Counted from the first letter of the stretch, positions 1-13,600 are shown. The stretch is DNA of 64,000 bases from Monocercomonoides exilis (GCA_001643675.2 LSRY02000021.1:744001-808000), one strand, 5' to 3'. Translations and numbers: made by a program. The notes: generated by a model from the letters alone, not told the origin.

Positions 1-3000
1 GCGCTGCTGCATTTCGGTTTGCGAATTCTGCTTGCGAGCTGAGTCTGTTACCGTCGTTTGCATTTTTGAAGGAGCTGACATTGGCTTCGCAATCGTATGT
101 TTTTGGTGCTGCTTCGCAGGGGCAGGCAACAGAAGTGGGCTCTTCTTCGGTTAAAAGTCGTGAAATGCTTGTTTCGGTGTCTGTTCCATCAACATTTGCG
201 AACATAACGTTTTTGCTGAACCATTCGATTGGAAACAGGGCATCGTTCATATCGTTGCAAAGTGCGACTCTGTCGTTAACCAGCTGCTCGATTGGAAAGA
301 CATCTGAGACCGAGTCCATTGAATACACAGCTGTGATGGCATCTGGTGGGGTGCTAACAGTCACTTCGCTGTCGGTGGCTGCTGACCAAGCGCTTTCGTT
401 CAGTGCGCCAATGCTTCTGCTGAGTGGAAGTGTGGTGTGCAATTTGTTTGGTGCAACTCTGTCGAGCATTGCGACAACCGGTCCTCAGAGCTTCGTTGAA
501 GCAAGCTCGTCTGGGCTGACCAACATCACCAACTGTTCGTTTGGTGGGTTCTCTCTTGCGAAGCGTGGGATGATACACAGCGAAAACGGTGGCTCGTTGT
601 ATGTTGGAGGCTCTTCATTTGCAGATGTGAGCCTTTTGAACGGAAACGGGTCGTGCATCGATTTTGCAGCAGGAGAGGATGCATTTCATTATGTGACAGT
701 TTTCAATTGCTCGTTTCAGGGATGTTCAGTGCTGAATAATGGGCAGTCGGGAGGAGGAATATTTGCCTCTCTGAAAAGCAGCTGCGAGCTGTTGATAAAT
801 TCGACAAGCTTTTTATCGTGCACAGCGCCTTCAGAAATGCTGAGTGGATTCGGTGGAGGCATTTCGTTGTTTGCTCTGCAATCTGATGCATCGTTTGCGA
901 TTGATGCGCCTTCTTTTTCGGATGAGCTTCCCAACAAAGCGAAGTGCGGGAATGATATTTTTGTGTCTTCTCCTGACCTTGCATCGAGTGTCAATAGGGA
1001 ATCATTCTGCTTCTACGACGAGCAGAATCCGTTTTCTGCTGCTTCGTGTGTGGGAATTGATGAGAAAGGGGGAAATTTGATGATTCCTCTTGTGTGCTAT
1101 TTGAGATCATTTTCTGATATTATTTACATTTCAGCCGAGGGAAGTGATGTGCCTGTCTGCGGGTATGTTGACTTTGGATGCCGGACACTCGGCTTCTCAT
1201 TTACTCGGCTGCCAGGAAGAAAGAAAGCTGTCACGATAACAAGCGAATATGCTGTTGGAGAAAGCTGCGTGCTGAGTGATGCAAATGGATACAGCATTTC
1301 TGGTCTTGAAACGAAGACAAGACTGAAAATGGAGGGAAACGAGACGCAAGCGATGTCTGTTATGGAGGTCAGAGCAGCAGTGTTCTTTTCGTGTTTCTTC
1401 ATTGAGATGGCGTCTTCTCTTCATTCGACGAAAAGTGCAGTATTTTATGTTGCAGATTCAAATGGAGTGCTTGAAATTGAAAACTGTGAGTGCCAGCCAG
1501 AATCTGGGGTCTCCTCAATCTCCTATTGTTTATTTGCAGCCAAGACTGGAAAATTGGTGGTGAATGGATTCGTCATGAGCAACGTGCAGTTCTCGGCAGG
1601 CGCAGCTGTTGTGGTGAACGAGTCAGGAGCATGTGAAATAATGAGCATGATATTTGAAAATGTCACGTCCAGTGCAAATGGAGAAATAATGAAGTATTCT
1701 TCGACTGGGGAGATGAATGTCAACAAAAGCCACTTTTCTTCTTCAATGGAATCAACATCCTCTATAATCTTTGATGAGGACGGGGCAGTGTTGTGTGTGA
1801 GCAACACAACCTTCTCTGAGATTGGCCGATCGGAAGGGCAAGGCGGGGCTGTTGAAGGGGTTGTGGGAGATGGATGCCGAATGGTGCTGGAAGGAGTGGT
1901 GTTTCTCAATTGCTGCACCGAGGACGGCTGTGGAGGAGGGTTGGGGCTGAGTGTGTCAGGAACAGGACATCTTGAAATGGGGAAAGAGGAGTTGAATTCA
2001 GTCTTTAAGAGCTGTGCAGCTAAAAAAGGCAACGGAAATGGAGGCAAAGGCGGAGGGATTTTCATCAGATTCAGCGGCGAGGTGTTTGATTATGTGATTT
2101 GCTGCACAATTTTCGGAGCAGAAACAGAAAAGAACGAAGCAGAGGAGAAAGGAGAGAATATCTTCATTGAGGGAGACGATTTGAGCAGAATTGTCACACA
2201 ACAGCGTTTTGAAGTTGAATGCGATGTGAGCAAGGAGAAGCACAACGAGTTTGTGGGATTCGACAGGAACGCAGACAAGCACGTTCCACTTGCTTCGTTT
2301 CTGTCAAATTGGACATCACCTGTGTTTGTAAACAGCGAGGAAGGGGCTGATTATCAGTCGTGTGGCTTTTCGTGGTATCCGTGCTCCTCCATCGTATACG
2401 CAGCAGAAAACCGTTTTGCGGGTGGTGTGGCAGCTGTTTGCCTTGAGCCTAATTTTTCGATTGCAGACAAGCTTGTATTGAGCGCAATGCCGATGATCAT
2501 CAATGGTGTTTCGAAGCCTGAAAGAGTGAACATCGCGGCAGATGGCAGAGAGAGCGGAAATGGACTTGTGATTACGCAGAACGAAGTTGCAATCAGCTGG
2601 CTTGAATTTTGTGCTCCGTGTGAGTTTTTGCATGTTCAGAGGAAGAGCCTTATTCTTTGTGCTGGATCGAAGTTAGTTGTTGAGGGGTGCAGCATGGTGA
2701 TGCAAAGCGGCAATCCAAGCTATCGGTTTTTGCTGATAACTTCTGGAAGCGTGAAACTGACTGGGTTTAATCTGAACTCCATAGAATTCAAGGAAGCGCC
2801 AGCGATCGAGCTGGTTGGTGCACAAGCAAGCGGAGTGTTTGACAGGCTGCATCTGGAAAGTGTCAACACAACATTTGAAAGCGGCGGAGTTATTTTTGTG
2901 TCTTCGGCATCGGCAGCTCATATCGAGAATTCGACGATAAACTTGACATCCCTTCTAAGCCAAACAGCGATTTGTGTGAAGGGAGGAGCTTCGCTGACTC

Positions 3001-6000
3001 TGAAGAAGAGCAACTTCAGCGAGGTGAACAGGACAGAAGGAAACGGAGGAGCGGTTGTGGGAGAGGTGGACAGCGAAAAGCGCATTGAGATCAAGGAATG
3101 CAACTTTGCCAAGGTTATGTGCTATCATACAGGAACAAAAGGAGGAAGCATGCTTATTTCGGTGGCGAAAAGAGGAACGTTTCTGTTTGAGAAGAACTGT
3201 GTGAATGAAAGCAGGGTGCCGGGGATTGACGGGCTGGGAGGGGGTCTGCACTTGACGTTTTCAGATGTGGACTTGACGTATTCGATGAAGTTGGATGAAT
3301 TCAACAACAATGATGCGCTGCTGGGGAAGGATGTGTATCTTGTGTGCACGCTTCCGCGGAGGATGATCAACCCGTTGCTCTGGAGCGGGTCTGCGAAAGA
3401 TGGGAGCGAGTATGAAAAGACGATGTGGGTGCTGGATCCGAGCGATGCAGAAATGAACATGTCGCTTTTGAGGTTTTTGTTTCCGTCTGTCGACGATATT
3501 GTGTTTGTTGACGACGGGCTGGGGCAGGTTGAAGCGGGATGCGGAAGCAGCGTCAAGCCTTGCAAGGAATTGAGTTTTGGGTTCACGCAGTTGGGAACAG
3601 AAAAGAACATTCTGCACATCACATCATTGGCAAAGCTGGAAGGGGAAATCAAGCAGAATCTTTCGTCGCTGACGATCAGAGGGGAATCTGTAAAATCAGA
3701 CATGATTGTGGATGGTGGCGGGTGCATATGCGTGAGCGACGGAGACTTGTCGACTCAGCTGACCATGCAGAATATCCGCTTTGCTTTTGCCACAAGCGCT
3801 GAGAGCCCGCAAGACGCGCTGATTGTTGGGAAAGTGGGGAGCATATTCCTGATTTCGTGTGATGTCTCAAAAAGTGCAGATGCTCAAATCTCCAACATAA
3901 AGCAGAGCATCTTGTGTGGAAAGGGAAGCACGATAACTCTGACTTCTGTGATATTTTCAGAGCTGGCGTTTGAAGCGGATCAAGCGATCTGTGTGATGCA
4001 GTCTGGTTCCTTGATTATCAGTGGCTGCACTTTTGCATCAATAAGCACAAGCAAGAAAAGTCTGATTGGAGGGATGGAAGGAACATGCATTGCAATCAAC
4101 AACACTCAAATCAGCGAATGCTCGTCAGAGTTTGGAAGTGTTGCGCACTGGGAAAATGCGTTGGAGGTTGAGATCGTAAATACCTCGTCATTTGCGAATT
4201 GCTCTTCAGAAAAAGACAACGGCGGGGCAGTTAATTTGATTTTCTCGAAGAATTACAGACTTACGATTGCTGATGTTTCGTTCAGCAACAACTCGGCAGA
4301 CGAAGAAGCGAAAAACGGAGGAGCCATTTTCGTGCAACTGAGCCAAGATCTGGATGAAGCAATTGAATTCTCATCGTTGCATTTCCTTGGAAACAAAGCA
4401 CATCATGGCAAAGACATGTTTGTTGCATGTGCCGATCTGAATCGAACAGTCCTGCAATCAAGGTTTCAGTTTCCTTTGGTGAATGAGGAAGGCAAATTGA
4501 TTGTTGATTTATTTGGAAGAGACGAAGCGATCACAAACAAGGAAGCAGTCAACCTGACACTGTTTTTGTTGAAGCTGCAATCCTCGAGCATTCATGTGTC
4601 TGCTGCAGGGCATGATTATTTGGGGTGTGGGAGCGACGAGTATCCGTGCAACACCTTCTGGAGAGGATATATGAACATGGACAAGACGGGATCAGATCAA
4701 AAGCTTTTGACTGTGGATGCTTCGACAGTTGTGCAAAACACCTACGATGTAAGCTCGTTTTCTATCATCCCGGGATATGGAAGCGCCCGATCGACGATTG
4801 TCGTGAAGAGTGACCTGGAGTTGTGCACTTTGGATTCCATATTTTTGAGTGCAAAAAGTCTGTCCATTCAAAACATGTTGCTTTCTATTCCAACTTCGTT
4901 TACTCCGCCTGTTAATAATCTGCTGAGATTAAATCCGCTCAGCACTTTGGAAACTCAGTTGGCAGTGAAGGGCTGTGTGTTTGAGTGTTCATCTGGATCT
5001 TGCATTGATTACATCTTGATTTCGTCTGCGAAAGGGCGAGTGGAATTGTCAGACTGCACTTTGCCATCTTTCTCGTCTGGTGTGATTCCACTCGATTTGT
5101 CTTCTTCTGTTCTGATCAATGGAATGAACTTCACCAACATTGTGTCTGCATCCAGTGGCGAAGGTGGAGTTGCGAGGGTGGAGCTGAAAGAAGAAGAATC
5201 GCTGAGTATTAACGGAACGAAGGCAGAGGGATGCTCGTGTGCAGGAAATGGAAGAGGGGGAGCATTCTTTGTGAAGTGTTCAGAATCTCTGCTGCCCGCA
5301 CCTTTTGTTTTTGGAAGCGAAATAATTCTGGCAGATAATGAAGCCATGATTGGGAAGAACGTATTTGTTGCGTCGAGCGACCTGAATCGAACAGTCACAA
5401 AGAGCACTTTTGCGTTTCTTGCTGAAAAAGCCAAGACAGATTGCACACTCTTCTGTGGAAGTGACGCAGTGCATCGCGATACCGATCTTTTGCGGTTTTT
5501 GTGTGGGTACAAGGACAATGCGATTTTTGTCTCTTCGAATGGGTTCGACATTGCCAGATGTGGAAGTGAAGATGATCCGTGTGAATCGTTCTGGAAAGGG
5601 ATGGTGCAAATAGAGCGTTCTTCTCAATCAAAGGTAATAACAGTTGATGATTCGACTTTTGTGCGTGATGCATTTATTGTATCGAATTACACAATAGTTT
5701 CATATTCAGCATCGCCTGACGAAGCGAGAAAGGCTGTTGTCGAGTTCCAGAACAAAACAATCAACGATGGAGAGCCGTTTCTGACCAATTCTGTGAGGTT
5801 GGCGCTGGAGAGGTTGAGACTTAGAATTGCAGAACATTTTGATGGCTAGGCGAGCTCCATTGTTCACAGCAAGGAAGGCATCCTTCTTGTGAAGATGTGC
5901 TCGTTTGAATCGAAAGGGCTGATGGAGGATTTGAGCAAAGTGCGGTTTGTGACAGTCGAAGGAGGAGAGCTGGCTGTTGATGATCTGACAATAAGCTCCT

Positions 6001-9000
6001 CCAACTTTGCTGAGAACATATTTGCAGTGAATAATATGGCGCAGTTGTGCACCTTCACGAGCTTATCGGTATCATCGCTGAATCTGTCAGATGGAAGTAT
6101 TTTTTCACTTTCTTCGTCAATCGGGCAGGAGACAAAGCAAAACAGCAACTGGAGATGTGATTTTCGAATAAACGAATCAACGTTCTCTTCCATTGCGCGT
6201 GTTGACGATGGGTCTGGTGTTGTATTTTCTGGGATCAACAACATTGATCTGAAAGTGGATAAGACGGTGTTCAGCGATATTAAGGCTGAGTGCAGCATGA
6301 AAGGAGGAGTCATGCTTGTTTCACTTTTGTCTGAAAACTCGTTCAAGATGAGCGATTCGACAGTCACGCGATGCTGCTGCTCGAGCAACGGAAAGGGGGG
6401 AGGAGTTTATTTGGCAGCAGCAACAGCAGGAAAACTGGATTTCCTGTTCAGCCGAGTGAACTTTACCGCGAATACAGCGTTTGTTGGGAACGACATCTTC
6501 ATTGAATGCCACAACATCACTGCGCAAATCAACGAAACGCAGTTTGGGTTTGATGTTGAGAAAGTGACAGACAAAGCGAAAGCGATTTTTGGGATTGACA
6601 AGACCGATCACACAGCAGACACGAACCTTCTTGATTTCATCACGATTTATCGAGCAGACACGATCATCGTCAGCTCTGATCCGTCAAGAAATGGCAAAGA
6701 TGACAGACAATGCGGGACGCAATATCTGCCGTGTCTTTCGATTGATTATGGTCTTCTTCATCTGTCGAATAATTTTGTGAGCCAAATGTTTGTGGACAAA
6801 GCATCATATCTTGGCAGCGAAGTGAAGATAATTGAAATGGGAGTGACATCTCGAACAAAGGCGCAATGCGTAATTGAAGTGCAGTCAAATATTCCACAGC
6901 ACGAATTGACGCTCATATCAACAGCTGGCTCTGTGTCACTGAGCTATCTTCGCTTTGTTTTTGGAGAGGAATTTGTTTCTTTCCATTCAGCATTTCTTTG
7001 CCCAGAAACAGGCGTTCTTGAACTGAGCTGTTGTGCATTCACCTCAGAAAGTGATGGTTCTGCTCAAGCTGTTCCATTTCGTCTTATTTCTGTCAATAGC
7101 TGCAAGTGCACAGCTTATGAGGTTTCCGTGTCCTTCTTGGTATTTGTGTCTCCAATATTTCATGTTGCAAGCTCTGGTGATATGAAGATAACTTCTTCGT
7201 CCTTCTCTGAGTCAAGTTTTGAAGGAAGTGTGGCAGAATGTGGAGAAGACTCTGTTATGCAGATTGTATCTTCATCTTTCACGAGCATAAATGTTACGGG
7301 AAGAAATCCGATGCTTTCGTTTATTACAGCAAATGAAGTGAGCATCGACAATTGTTCGTTCGTTTCCTGCTTATCAGGCACTCAGAGAGGGGGCATTGTG
7401 TCATTGTTGTTGTGCAAGAATGCAACGATCGATAAGTGTTTGTTTGATGGATGGAAAGGGGACAATAAAAGCGATGAAAAGAGGAACACACAGCCGGAAG
7501 AGATCTGCCGATGGAATGGGTCGTTGGTTGATATTGCTGGAACAAGAGCAGCAATGAAGGACACAGCGATTGTGAATTCAACGGAAGGAGGAATGTCGAT
7601 TTGTGGTGGTGAAGTGAGTGTGGAGAAAGGCGAATATTATGGGAACAGCAAAGCCATTGATGGATTCCTTTCAGCCAGACGAAATATCATCTGTGAAAGC
7701 AACGGGCAACTGGTGATGGTAAGCTTGAAAGGAGGAGATGGATTGCTGCCAAACACTTCGCTGTGGATATTAAATGAAGGATGCAAGCTGTTGGGGATGG
7801 CTGCTGAAAGATCATCTGAGTTCTTTATTCCAACGCTGAAGTCAGTTGAAACAACTCAAAAAGAGGATACAGTTGAACTGACTTTCAGAGGGACGCTTCT
7901 TCTGCCGTGCAATCTGGGATTCCAGATTGTGTTAAAAATAAACAATGTCAGCTCAATCGAGACTCACACTTTTGCGGAAGATGAATTTGTTTCTGAGGAA
8001 GAAGTCCGTGGAAAGATTGATTCGTCTTTGATAAGCTCTGCTCCAACAGAAGCAGAAGTGGCTGTGTGCATATTGTTTGGAAATGTTTCAAATCTGTCGA
8101 CAACAGAATCTTTTGTTCTGAAGAACAGAAGTGAATCAAAACCAAAAGGAGATGAAAAAATTGTGAAAGGGGAAAATGAAGTGAAATCTTCATGGGCATT
8201 GATTGTGATAATATTGCTTGTGATAATATTATTAATTGTTCTGATAGGATTTATTTTGTTTGTTGTTCGATGGAGGAAAGTGAAGGAAAGAAATGAGGAA
8301 TTGCAAGAAATTGTGAATGACACAGTGAAGAAGGATCCCAAAGCATTTGAGATGGTGACAATGGAGATGTCTCCAGAGGAGCAGTGGAGGAGAGCTGAGA
8401 GGGAAGCTGAGAAGAAGAATGAGGAAAGGATAAAGAAGAGGGTGTTTGAAAAGACACTGGAACATTCAGAGTCATCGGAGCATCTGTTGAGTGAATGTGG
8501 ATCAACAGAATATATCCTTGGAAGAGATTCAGACAAGATCCCTGAATGGGCATTGGAAAAGGTTGAAGAAGAAGAGATTCAAAAGAGAACACCTTCACCA
8601 TCCATCTCATCCACCTCATCCACCTCAACAACGGATACAACTGATTCAGATTCCACTTTTATCCGACCAGAGAGTATGTGTCCAACAACTTCATCAATGT
8701 CGAATCTGGTGGATGCAATGGCCTGCTCATCCCCACATGAGAAGCTTATTGTGGATCTGAGGGATTCACTGTTCATGTTGCTTCATGGAAGAAACAAGAC
8801 AAAGGAGATGGCAATTGGCACTCTGCAGGAGAGGGAACAGACAACTGCCCAAATCCTGTTTTGGGTGGCTAATCTCGCACTGCACTCGTTTGATGAAATG
8901 GAAAATCCACTTCAGTCATTATCCAATCTGAGCCCTCACATTATTTTATTCTCAGAGCATATGGTGATATGCATTGTGATGCATTCTGACTTCTCATCTG

Positions 9001-9548
9001 ATGATTCTGACTCGTCGTCCATCTCTTCGTCAACTGTTGTCACATCTGCCAGTGATAATGAGGAGGATGATGATCTTCCTTCTTCTGCGTTTGAGGATGA
9101 TGATTATTACAAAAAGGAGTGTTTGAGATGGAAGGCGCCAGAGCTGCTTCTCAACAAGAAGATGGAAGCAACCAAGGAGTCAGTCGCATTCTCAATTGGG
9201 ATAATGCTGTGGGAGTGTTTGACACTGGCAATCCCGTTTGGAGAGTATGAGGCTGAAACAGCTGGACAGAAGATTGTGAATGGAGAAAGACCAGACATAG
9301 CGTGCGTGAGTGGATCAACACTCAATCGTCTTGTATCTGTTTGCTTTTTCCAACAGGTTGAGCAGAGACCAAAACTTTCTGATGTAAAGAGAGAGCTAAT
9401 CCAACGATTCCCTCCAGGTGCTGTTGCGCTCACAATGTCCGATGCTGTTGACTATGAAGCGGAAAGCGGAGACTGCAAGAGCGGAGAAGAGGGAGAAGAT
9501 AGTTCAAATGCAACAATTCGAACAGTTTTTGTTTTGCAGCGGTACTGA
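1..9548 (+). CDS. Giant Pmp-repeat (beta-helix) receptor with membrane helix and degenerate kinase; 5'-partial, one in-frame TAG
   Basis: The frame is open from base 3, so the start lies outside the window. About 1,948 codons precede a TAG at 5847-5849. The same frame then runs 1,232 codons to a TGA at 9546-9548. The large N-terminal region is built of repeats with FxxN-like and GGA/GGG-I motifs (such as GNGGAVVGEV and KNGGAIFVQL), the pattern of chlamydial polymorphic membrane proteins, which fold as right-handed beta-helices. A hydrophobic helix at nt 8193-8267 ends in an RWRK stop-transfer. An acidic, Ser-rich linker follows. The last part resembles a tyrosine-kinase-like C-lobe with APELL near nt 9137, FSIGIMLWECLT and a closing QRPKLSDV, but no HRD or DFG is seen. 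I infer a surface adhesin or receptor signalling through a pseudokinase. No intron is needed. The same C-terminal motif recurs at the right edge of the window. Confidence 0.8.
5847..5849 (+). other. In-frame TAG inside the Pmp-repeat receptor
   Basis: The codon follows ...AEHFDG and precedes ASSIVHSKEG. Repeat-like sequence continues on both sides in the same frame with no other stop for 1,232 codons. The next base is G, so this is not the known TAG-C readthrough context. It could be a recent nonsense mutation, an assembly error or readthrough. A 57-nt GT-AG segment ending exactly on this TAG (5793-5849) could in principle be removed in frame, but it looks like ordinary repeat sequence. Confidence 0.85.
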
Positions 9549-9916
9549 AGGAAAAGATCTGGAACAGTTAGCACTTCATTATTATTGAATGTCTTTCCGA
9601 TTGATGGTTTCTATTACTCAAAAAGAAATTAAATTTTTTTTGTTGAAGATTCATTGATTTCTTTCTCACTTTCCTGATATTTTTTCCCTTTTTTCAAAAA
9701 GGATATTGGATTATCTTTGCTTTGGCACAGGTAATTTGACAAAGACTAAATTTCTTCGAACTTATAAAGCAAAACTGTTTTTCTAAACATTTTGAAAAAT
9801 GGAAATGGATGTTATCATTTCAAATTCATATGTGAATAATTCGTAATTGTTCCATGAAAAGTTAAGTCTAGCTCACAAACGCAGATCAACAATGAATTCG
9901 ATTGATGACTAAAGTT
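9549..9916. other. AT-rich spacer, 3' ends of convergent genes
   Basis: This spacer lies between the receptor stop and the stop of a small minus-strand gene. It has T-rich and A-rich runs and no coding pattern or recognisable element. Confidence 0.6.
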
Positions 9917-10200
9917 TTAAAAAGAATTTGTTGATGCTTCACCATACAAGTGTAATTCTGTAGATAAAGAACAAAGAAAAAATGGAATGAAATTGTTTTC
10001 AATTCAATACTTTCGTGATTTCTAACAATTTTCTCTGTTTGGATAATATTCAACAATTTCAAGTCTTCAATAAACGAACAGATTTCAATAAAGAGGGCTT
10101 CCATAAATTTAATAACTGCACTTTTGCAAGAACAACGCTTTGATATTCGTTGAAGTGATTGACTTTTCTTCAACAGAAAAATAAAGTTATTTTTACTCAT
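9917..10200 (-). CDS. Small spliced gene, 76 aa, unknown (possible short helical protein)
   Basis: Model: exon 10011-10200, then exon 9917-9957, with a 53-nt GT-AG intron (GTATTG...CTACAG). The phases agree, and the start ATG is followed by MSKNNFIFLLKKSQ. The product is predicted helical and mildly basic, with a hydrophobic central helix (VIKFMEALFIEICSFIEDL) followed by an IVRNHEKL segment. The size and helix spacing vaguely recall small histone-fold proteins such as CENP-W, but no signature is decisive. Without the intron the frame would read through to a different C-terminus at 9886. It lies about 77 bp downstream of the next minus-strand gene, in the same direction. Expression is unproven. 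Confidence 0.35.
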
Positions 10201-10277
10201 GTTCCTCCTGGAAAAAATCAAATCCAATAACGAATGATGCAATTCGTTTTTATATAATTATATAAAATTTAAATACT

Positions 10278-10632
10278 TCATACAACACTTAGGATTTTTA
10301 TTATCTCATTTATTTCATCAAATTCTTCGCGATGAAAATGATCATGTGAAAGAACTTCCATGCATTTAATAAGCAAAATCAAATTTTCTTCCTGACTTTC
10401 TAAATTCTCAACTTCTTTAGTGATAAGCTGCAGCATTTGAATTTTTTTCTCGCGATTGCAATCCGAAGAAAAAATCTTCATCAAAATTTGCATATCTTCA
10501 TCTGAAATGTTGAAACAATTGGCATTGAATGAACAACTCTTTAAACAACAACAATTTTACACCTTGTGTTGAATCAAAATATTTATACTTATGTATCGCT
10601 TGTCTGGCTGCTTTTCTGACTGAAATTTTCAT
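10278..10632 (-). CDS. Small spliced gene, 97 aa, unknown helical protein
   Basis: Model: exon 10563-10632 and exon 10278-10501, joined across a 61-nt GT-AG intron (GTGTAA...TTTCAG) with matching phase. It starts MKISVRKAARQAIHKYKYF and ends EINEIIKILSVV before TGA. The second exon looks strongly helical with charged heptad-like spacing. No family is recognised. It is divergent from the kinase-HEAT gene, with only 57 bp between start codons, so the two probably share a promoter. Confidence 0.5.
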
Positions 10633-10689
10633 GAAAATAAAATAAAATGGTGCTTTTGATCAAGATAATCAGAAATTTTGCTTTTTCGG
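10633..10689. promoter_or_regulatory. Very short divergent intergenic region
   Basis: Only 57 bp separate the start codons of the 97-aa gene and the kinase-HEAT gene, so any promoter must be compact and bidirectional or overlap the 5' ends. An ATG at 10647 opens a short frame (MVLLIKIIRN) whose LIK recalls the kinase VAIK motif, but it is out of frame with the downstream gene. The 5' end of that gene is therefore not settled. Confidence 0.35.
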
Positions 10690-13600
10690 ATGATTCCAGA
10701 ACAAATATTAGTGAAAGATGATGAATTTTTATCATCAAATCACAAGAATTTGATTATGAAAAAGCTAGACATTCAGTATCCTTTTCTTCTAAATGCACAA
10801 ACCATTGCTAAAACAGATGAAGGATTGCTTATTGAGTTTCCTCCTGTCCAATGTTCAATGAAAGAAATTCTTTCAGTCTATGAAACGCAGGAGCTTCCAT
10901 TTGCAATGCCTGTGTGCATTTCTCCTTTTTCATATTTGACTAAATAATCACTTTTAAGAGCTTAAAATTCTTCTTTGCAGAAATGCTTCTCGCAGTGCAT
11001 ACATTGAAGACAAATAAAATATGCCATCCAACTTTATCTCCAAGCACCGTGTTCCTCGATAAAGATGGTTCTTTAAGAGTTGGTTTGCTTTTCTTTTTTT
11101 ATTCTTTTGTTCATAAAAAAGTTTAAACCACATTTTCCAGCATTTATTTCTAAAGAAACATTGGTTGCCATTCCTACGTTGTTAAGTGATGGAGATGAAT
11201 CAGCTGCAGCATATTACAGGCGTCAAGAGCAAATGGACATCATTGGTATTGCATCAATAATTGGGCAACTGACAACAATGATGCAATCAACAAAAGACCT
11301 ATTATCAAATACTAAAAATAGTGATGTAACTGTTTCGAATATGGACGTTGAAGAACTTGACGGTCAGTGTGAACTGTTAAATCTTCTTCAATCGTTATTA
11401 ACAATTGATGAAGATAATAATGTATGCTTTTTAAGCGCTTGATATGTTTTTATAAATCGGCTATTAAATTTTAATGAAATGACACGTTGATTCATTTTAA
11501 AATATTTTCAAAATTGGAAATTGATATTTTGTTCTGAAAAGCCAACAGCTTTCGATTTACTTCAGGAACCGTTATTCCAGCTTGTGATTGTCAGTATTCG
11601 CCACAAAGTATTAGCAGAAATGCAATCAGCTCTCGAAAGTATAGAAAAAGAGAACGAGATTATTGAAACAATTTCCTCTGAAAAGTTTGAATTTTTTCTT
11701 CTACAAATATTTATTTAGCTTATTCGTTTGTTTGCAATGATATGATTTTTTATTCATTTTGCTATTGGAATAGAAAAATGAAAGAACTTTTGCAAATGAG
11801 CGAGATTGTAAATTCTGTAATGAAAGAGACCATTCGTAGAATGAGCATCGAAGAGCAGAAAGCGGCCGATGCTTTAGATGAAGGCGATAGAAAAGAAGAT
11901 GCAAATGAAAAGAAAGAAGAAGCAAAGGAAAGCAGTGCAAAGCAAGACAGCAACAACGAACAGCCACCAATTGAAGATGATGAAAAAGCAGATCCTGAAC
12001 AGGATTGGAACAATCTTGAAGTTGATTATGAGTGTGTTATTCATTATTGCAAGAAGTGTAATGTTAACTATGTTACTGACTAAAAAATATGTATTTGTAT
12101 TTCATACATAACAACAATAATAATTTGCTGTTATTGTTGTTATTTCTTGGAATTGACTCCAAATGTTGATATCTATCTGAAATTTTAGGATGGCAGAAGC
12201 GCTGATGGGGATGTGCGAGATGGACCAGCTACTGCTGATGAACACAATGAAACCAGATGCTGCCACTCTGACCCCTCTCAAAATGCGGTTTCTGCTCACA
12301 TGCTTGTCTGAGAATGGTCTGGATTTCCACTCAAACAGCACAGATGCCTCTGAGCAGGCTGAAGCGCTGTCAACTTCTCCAGGTTCCCAGCCATCTTCTG
12401 CTTCTTCTGCTTCTTCTGCTTCTTCTGATTCTGCTGCTGCATCGTGTGAAGGAGCAGCGGATAAAAGGGCATCTGCTCTGACATTCACATACAGGGCGCT
12501 TGAGTGCTTGTCCACTTTTGCGCTTTTCCCATCTGCTGTGTTTGTGACTGCTGTTCTGCAGAGAGGCCTGCTGCTGATTCTGGATGCACTTCCAAAGGTG
12601 CCTTCGCTCATCCGGCAGAAGATGATCCGCTTGTTGGGTGATTTCCTGAAGATTGAGCCGATTCGCGAGGGGATGATGAGTGTTGACTGGGATGTGGTGA
12701 TTCTGGCGCTGCTGAGGCTGGATGGGGAATGTGCTGGGGCGATTGCGTATTGGTACGAGGCTTATGTGGAGGTGGTGCTGGTGAATGCGAACAGTGGAGA
12801 AGAAGAAGAGGAGGGCGAGGAGGAAGGAGGGGAAGATGATGATGAGGAAGATGACGAGGAAGATGTGGAAGGAAAGATTGAAGAAGAGAGCGATGATGAT
12901 AGGAATGAATCTTCGAAAAAAGGAAAGAAGCAAAAGAAGAAAAGATTGCCATGTGTTGAAAAGAAGAGAAGAGAAGCATTCAAAAAAGTGACTGAAATTG
13001 CAACAAAGCTGAAACAAACAGGGGCTGTTGAAATATTTGAAGGTTATTTCAAAACGCTTGTGGAAAAGAACAAAGAAATTGAAAAGGAAAAGGAAAATGA
13101 TAAAGAAAAAGAAAAAGAAAAAAATGAAAAGAAAAAAGCAGAAAATGAAAAGGATGCTGATGAGGCAGCAAAGAAAACAGAAGAAGACGCAAAAGACAAG
13201 AAAGAAGACCAAATCAAAGAATTTATCAGAGACGAGGAAAACTACAAGACTGCCTCTGCTCTTCGGAATGTGTCTCAACTGCTATGTGTTCTGCATTGCA
13301 TTCTAGGCGATTCTTCGATTAGAGAATATCTCAGCATCATTGAGAGCAATTTCTTCACTGCGCACACCATCGACATTCGCATTGTGGCTGCGCTTTATAG
13401 GCAATATAGAGACAATGGTTTGGAATGAAAAGACGCTTTATTATTTTTTTCATTGAATGTGTTAACTTTGTTTCTCTCGATTCACTTTTTTTTTATTCCG
13501 TTCAAATGTGTGTGTGATGTTTCAATTTATCCCTTCAGCCGATCTCCGTCTTTTCTTCAACTCCATCTCCGATCCCCAGCGCCTGTGCATTTTAATCTCC

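Noticed and set aside
1124-5673. Many antisense frames of 60-200 codons opposite the receptor
   Set aside because: Shadows of the GC-richer coding strand. None carries recognisable domains.
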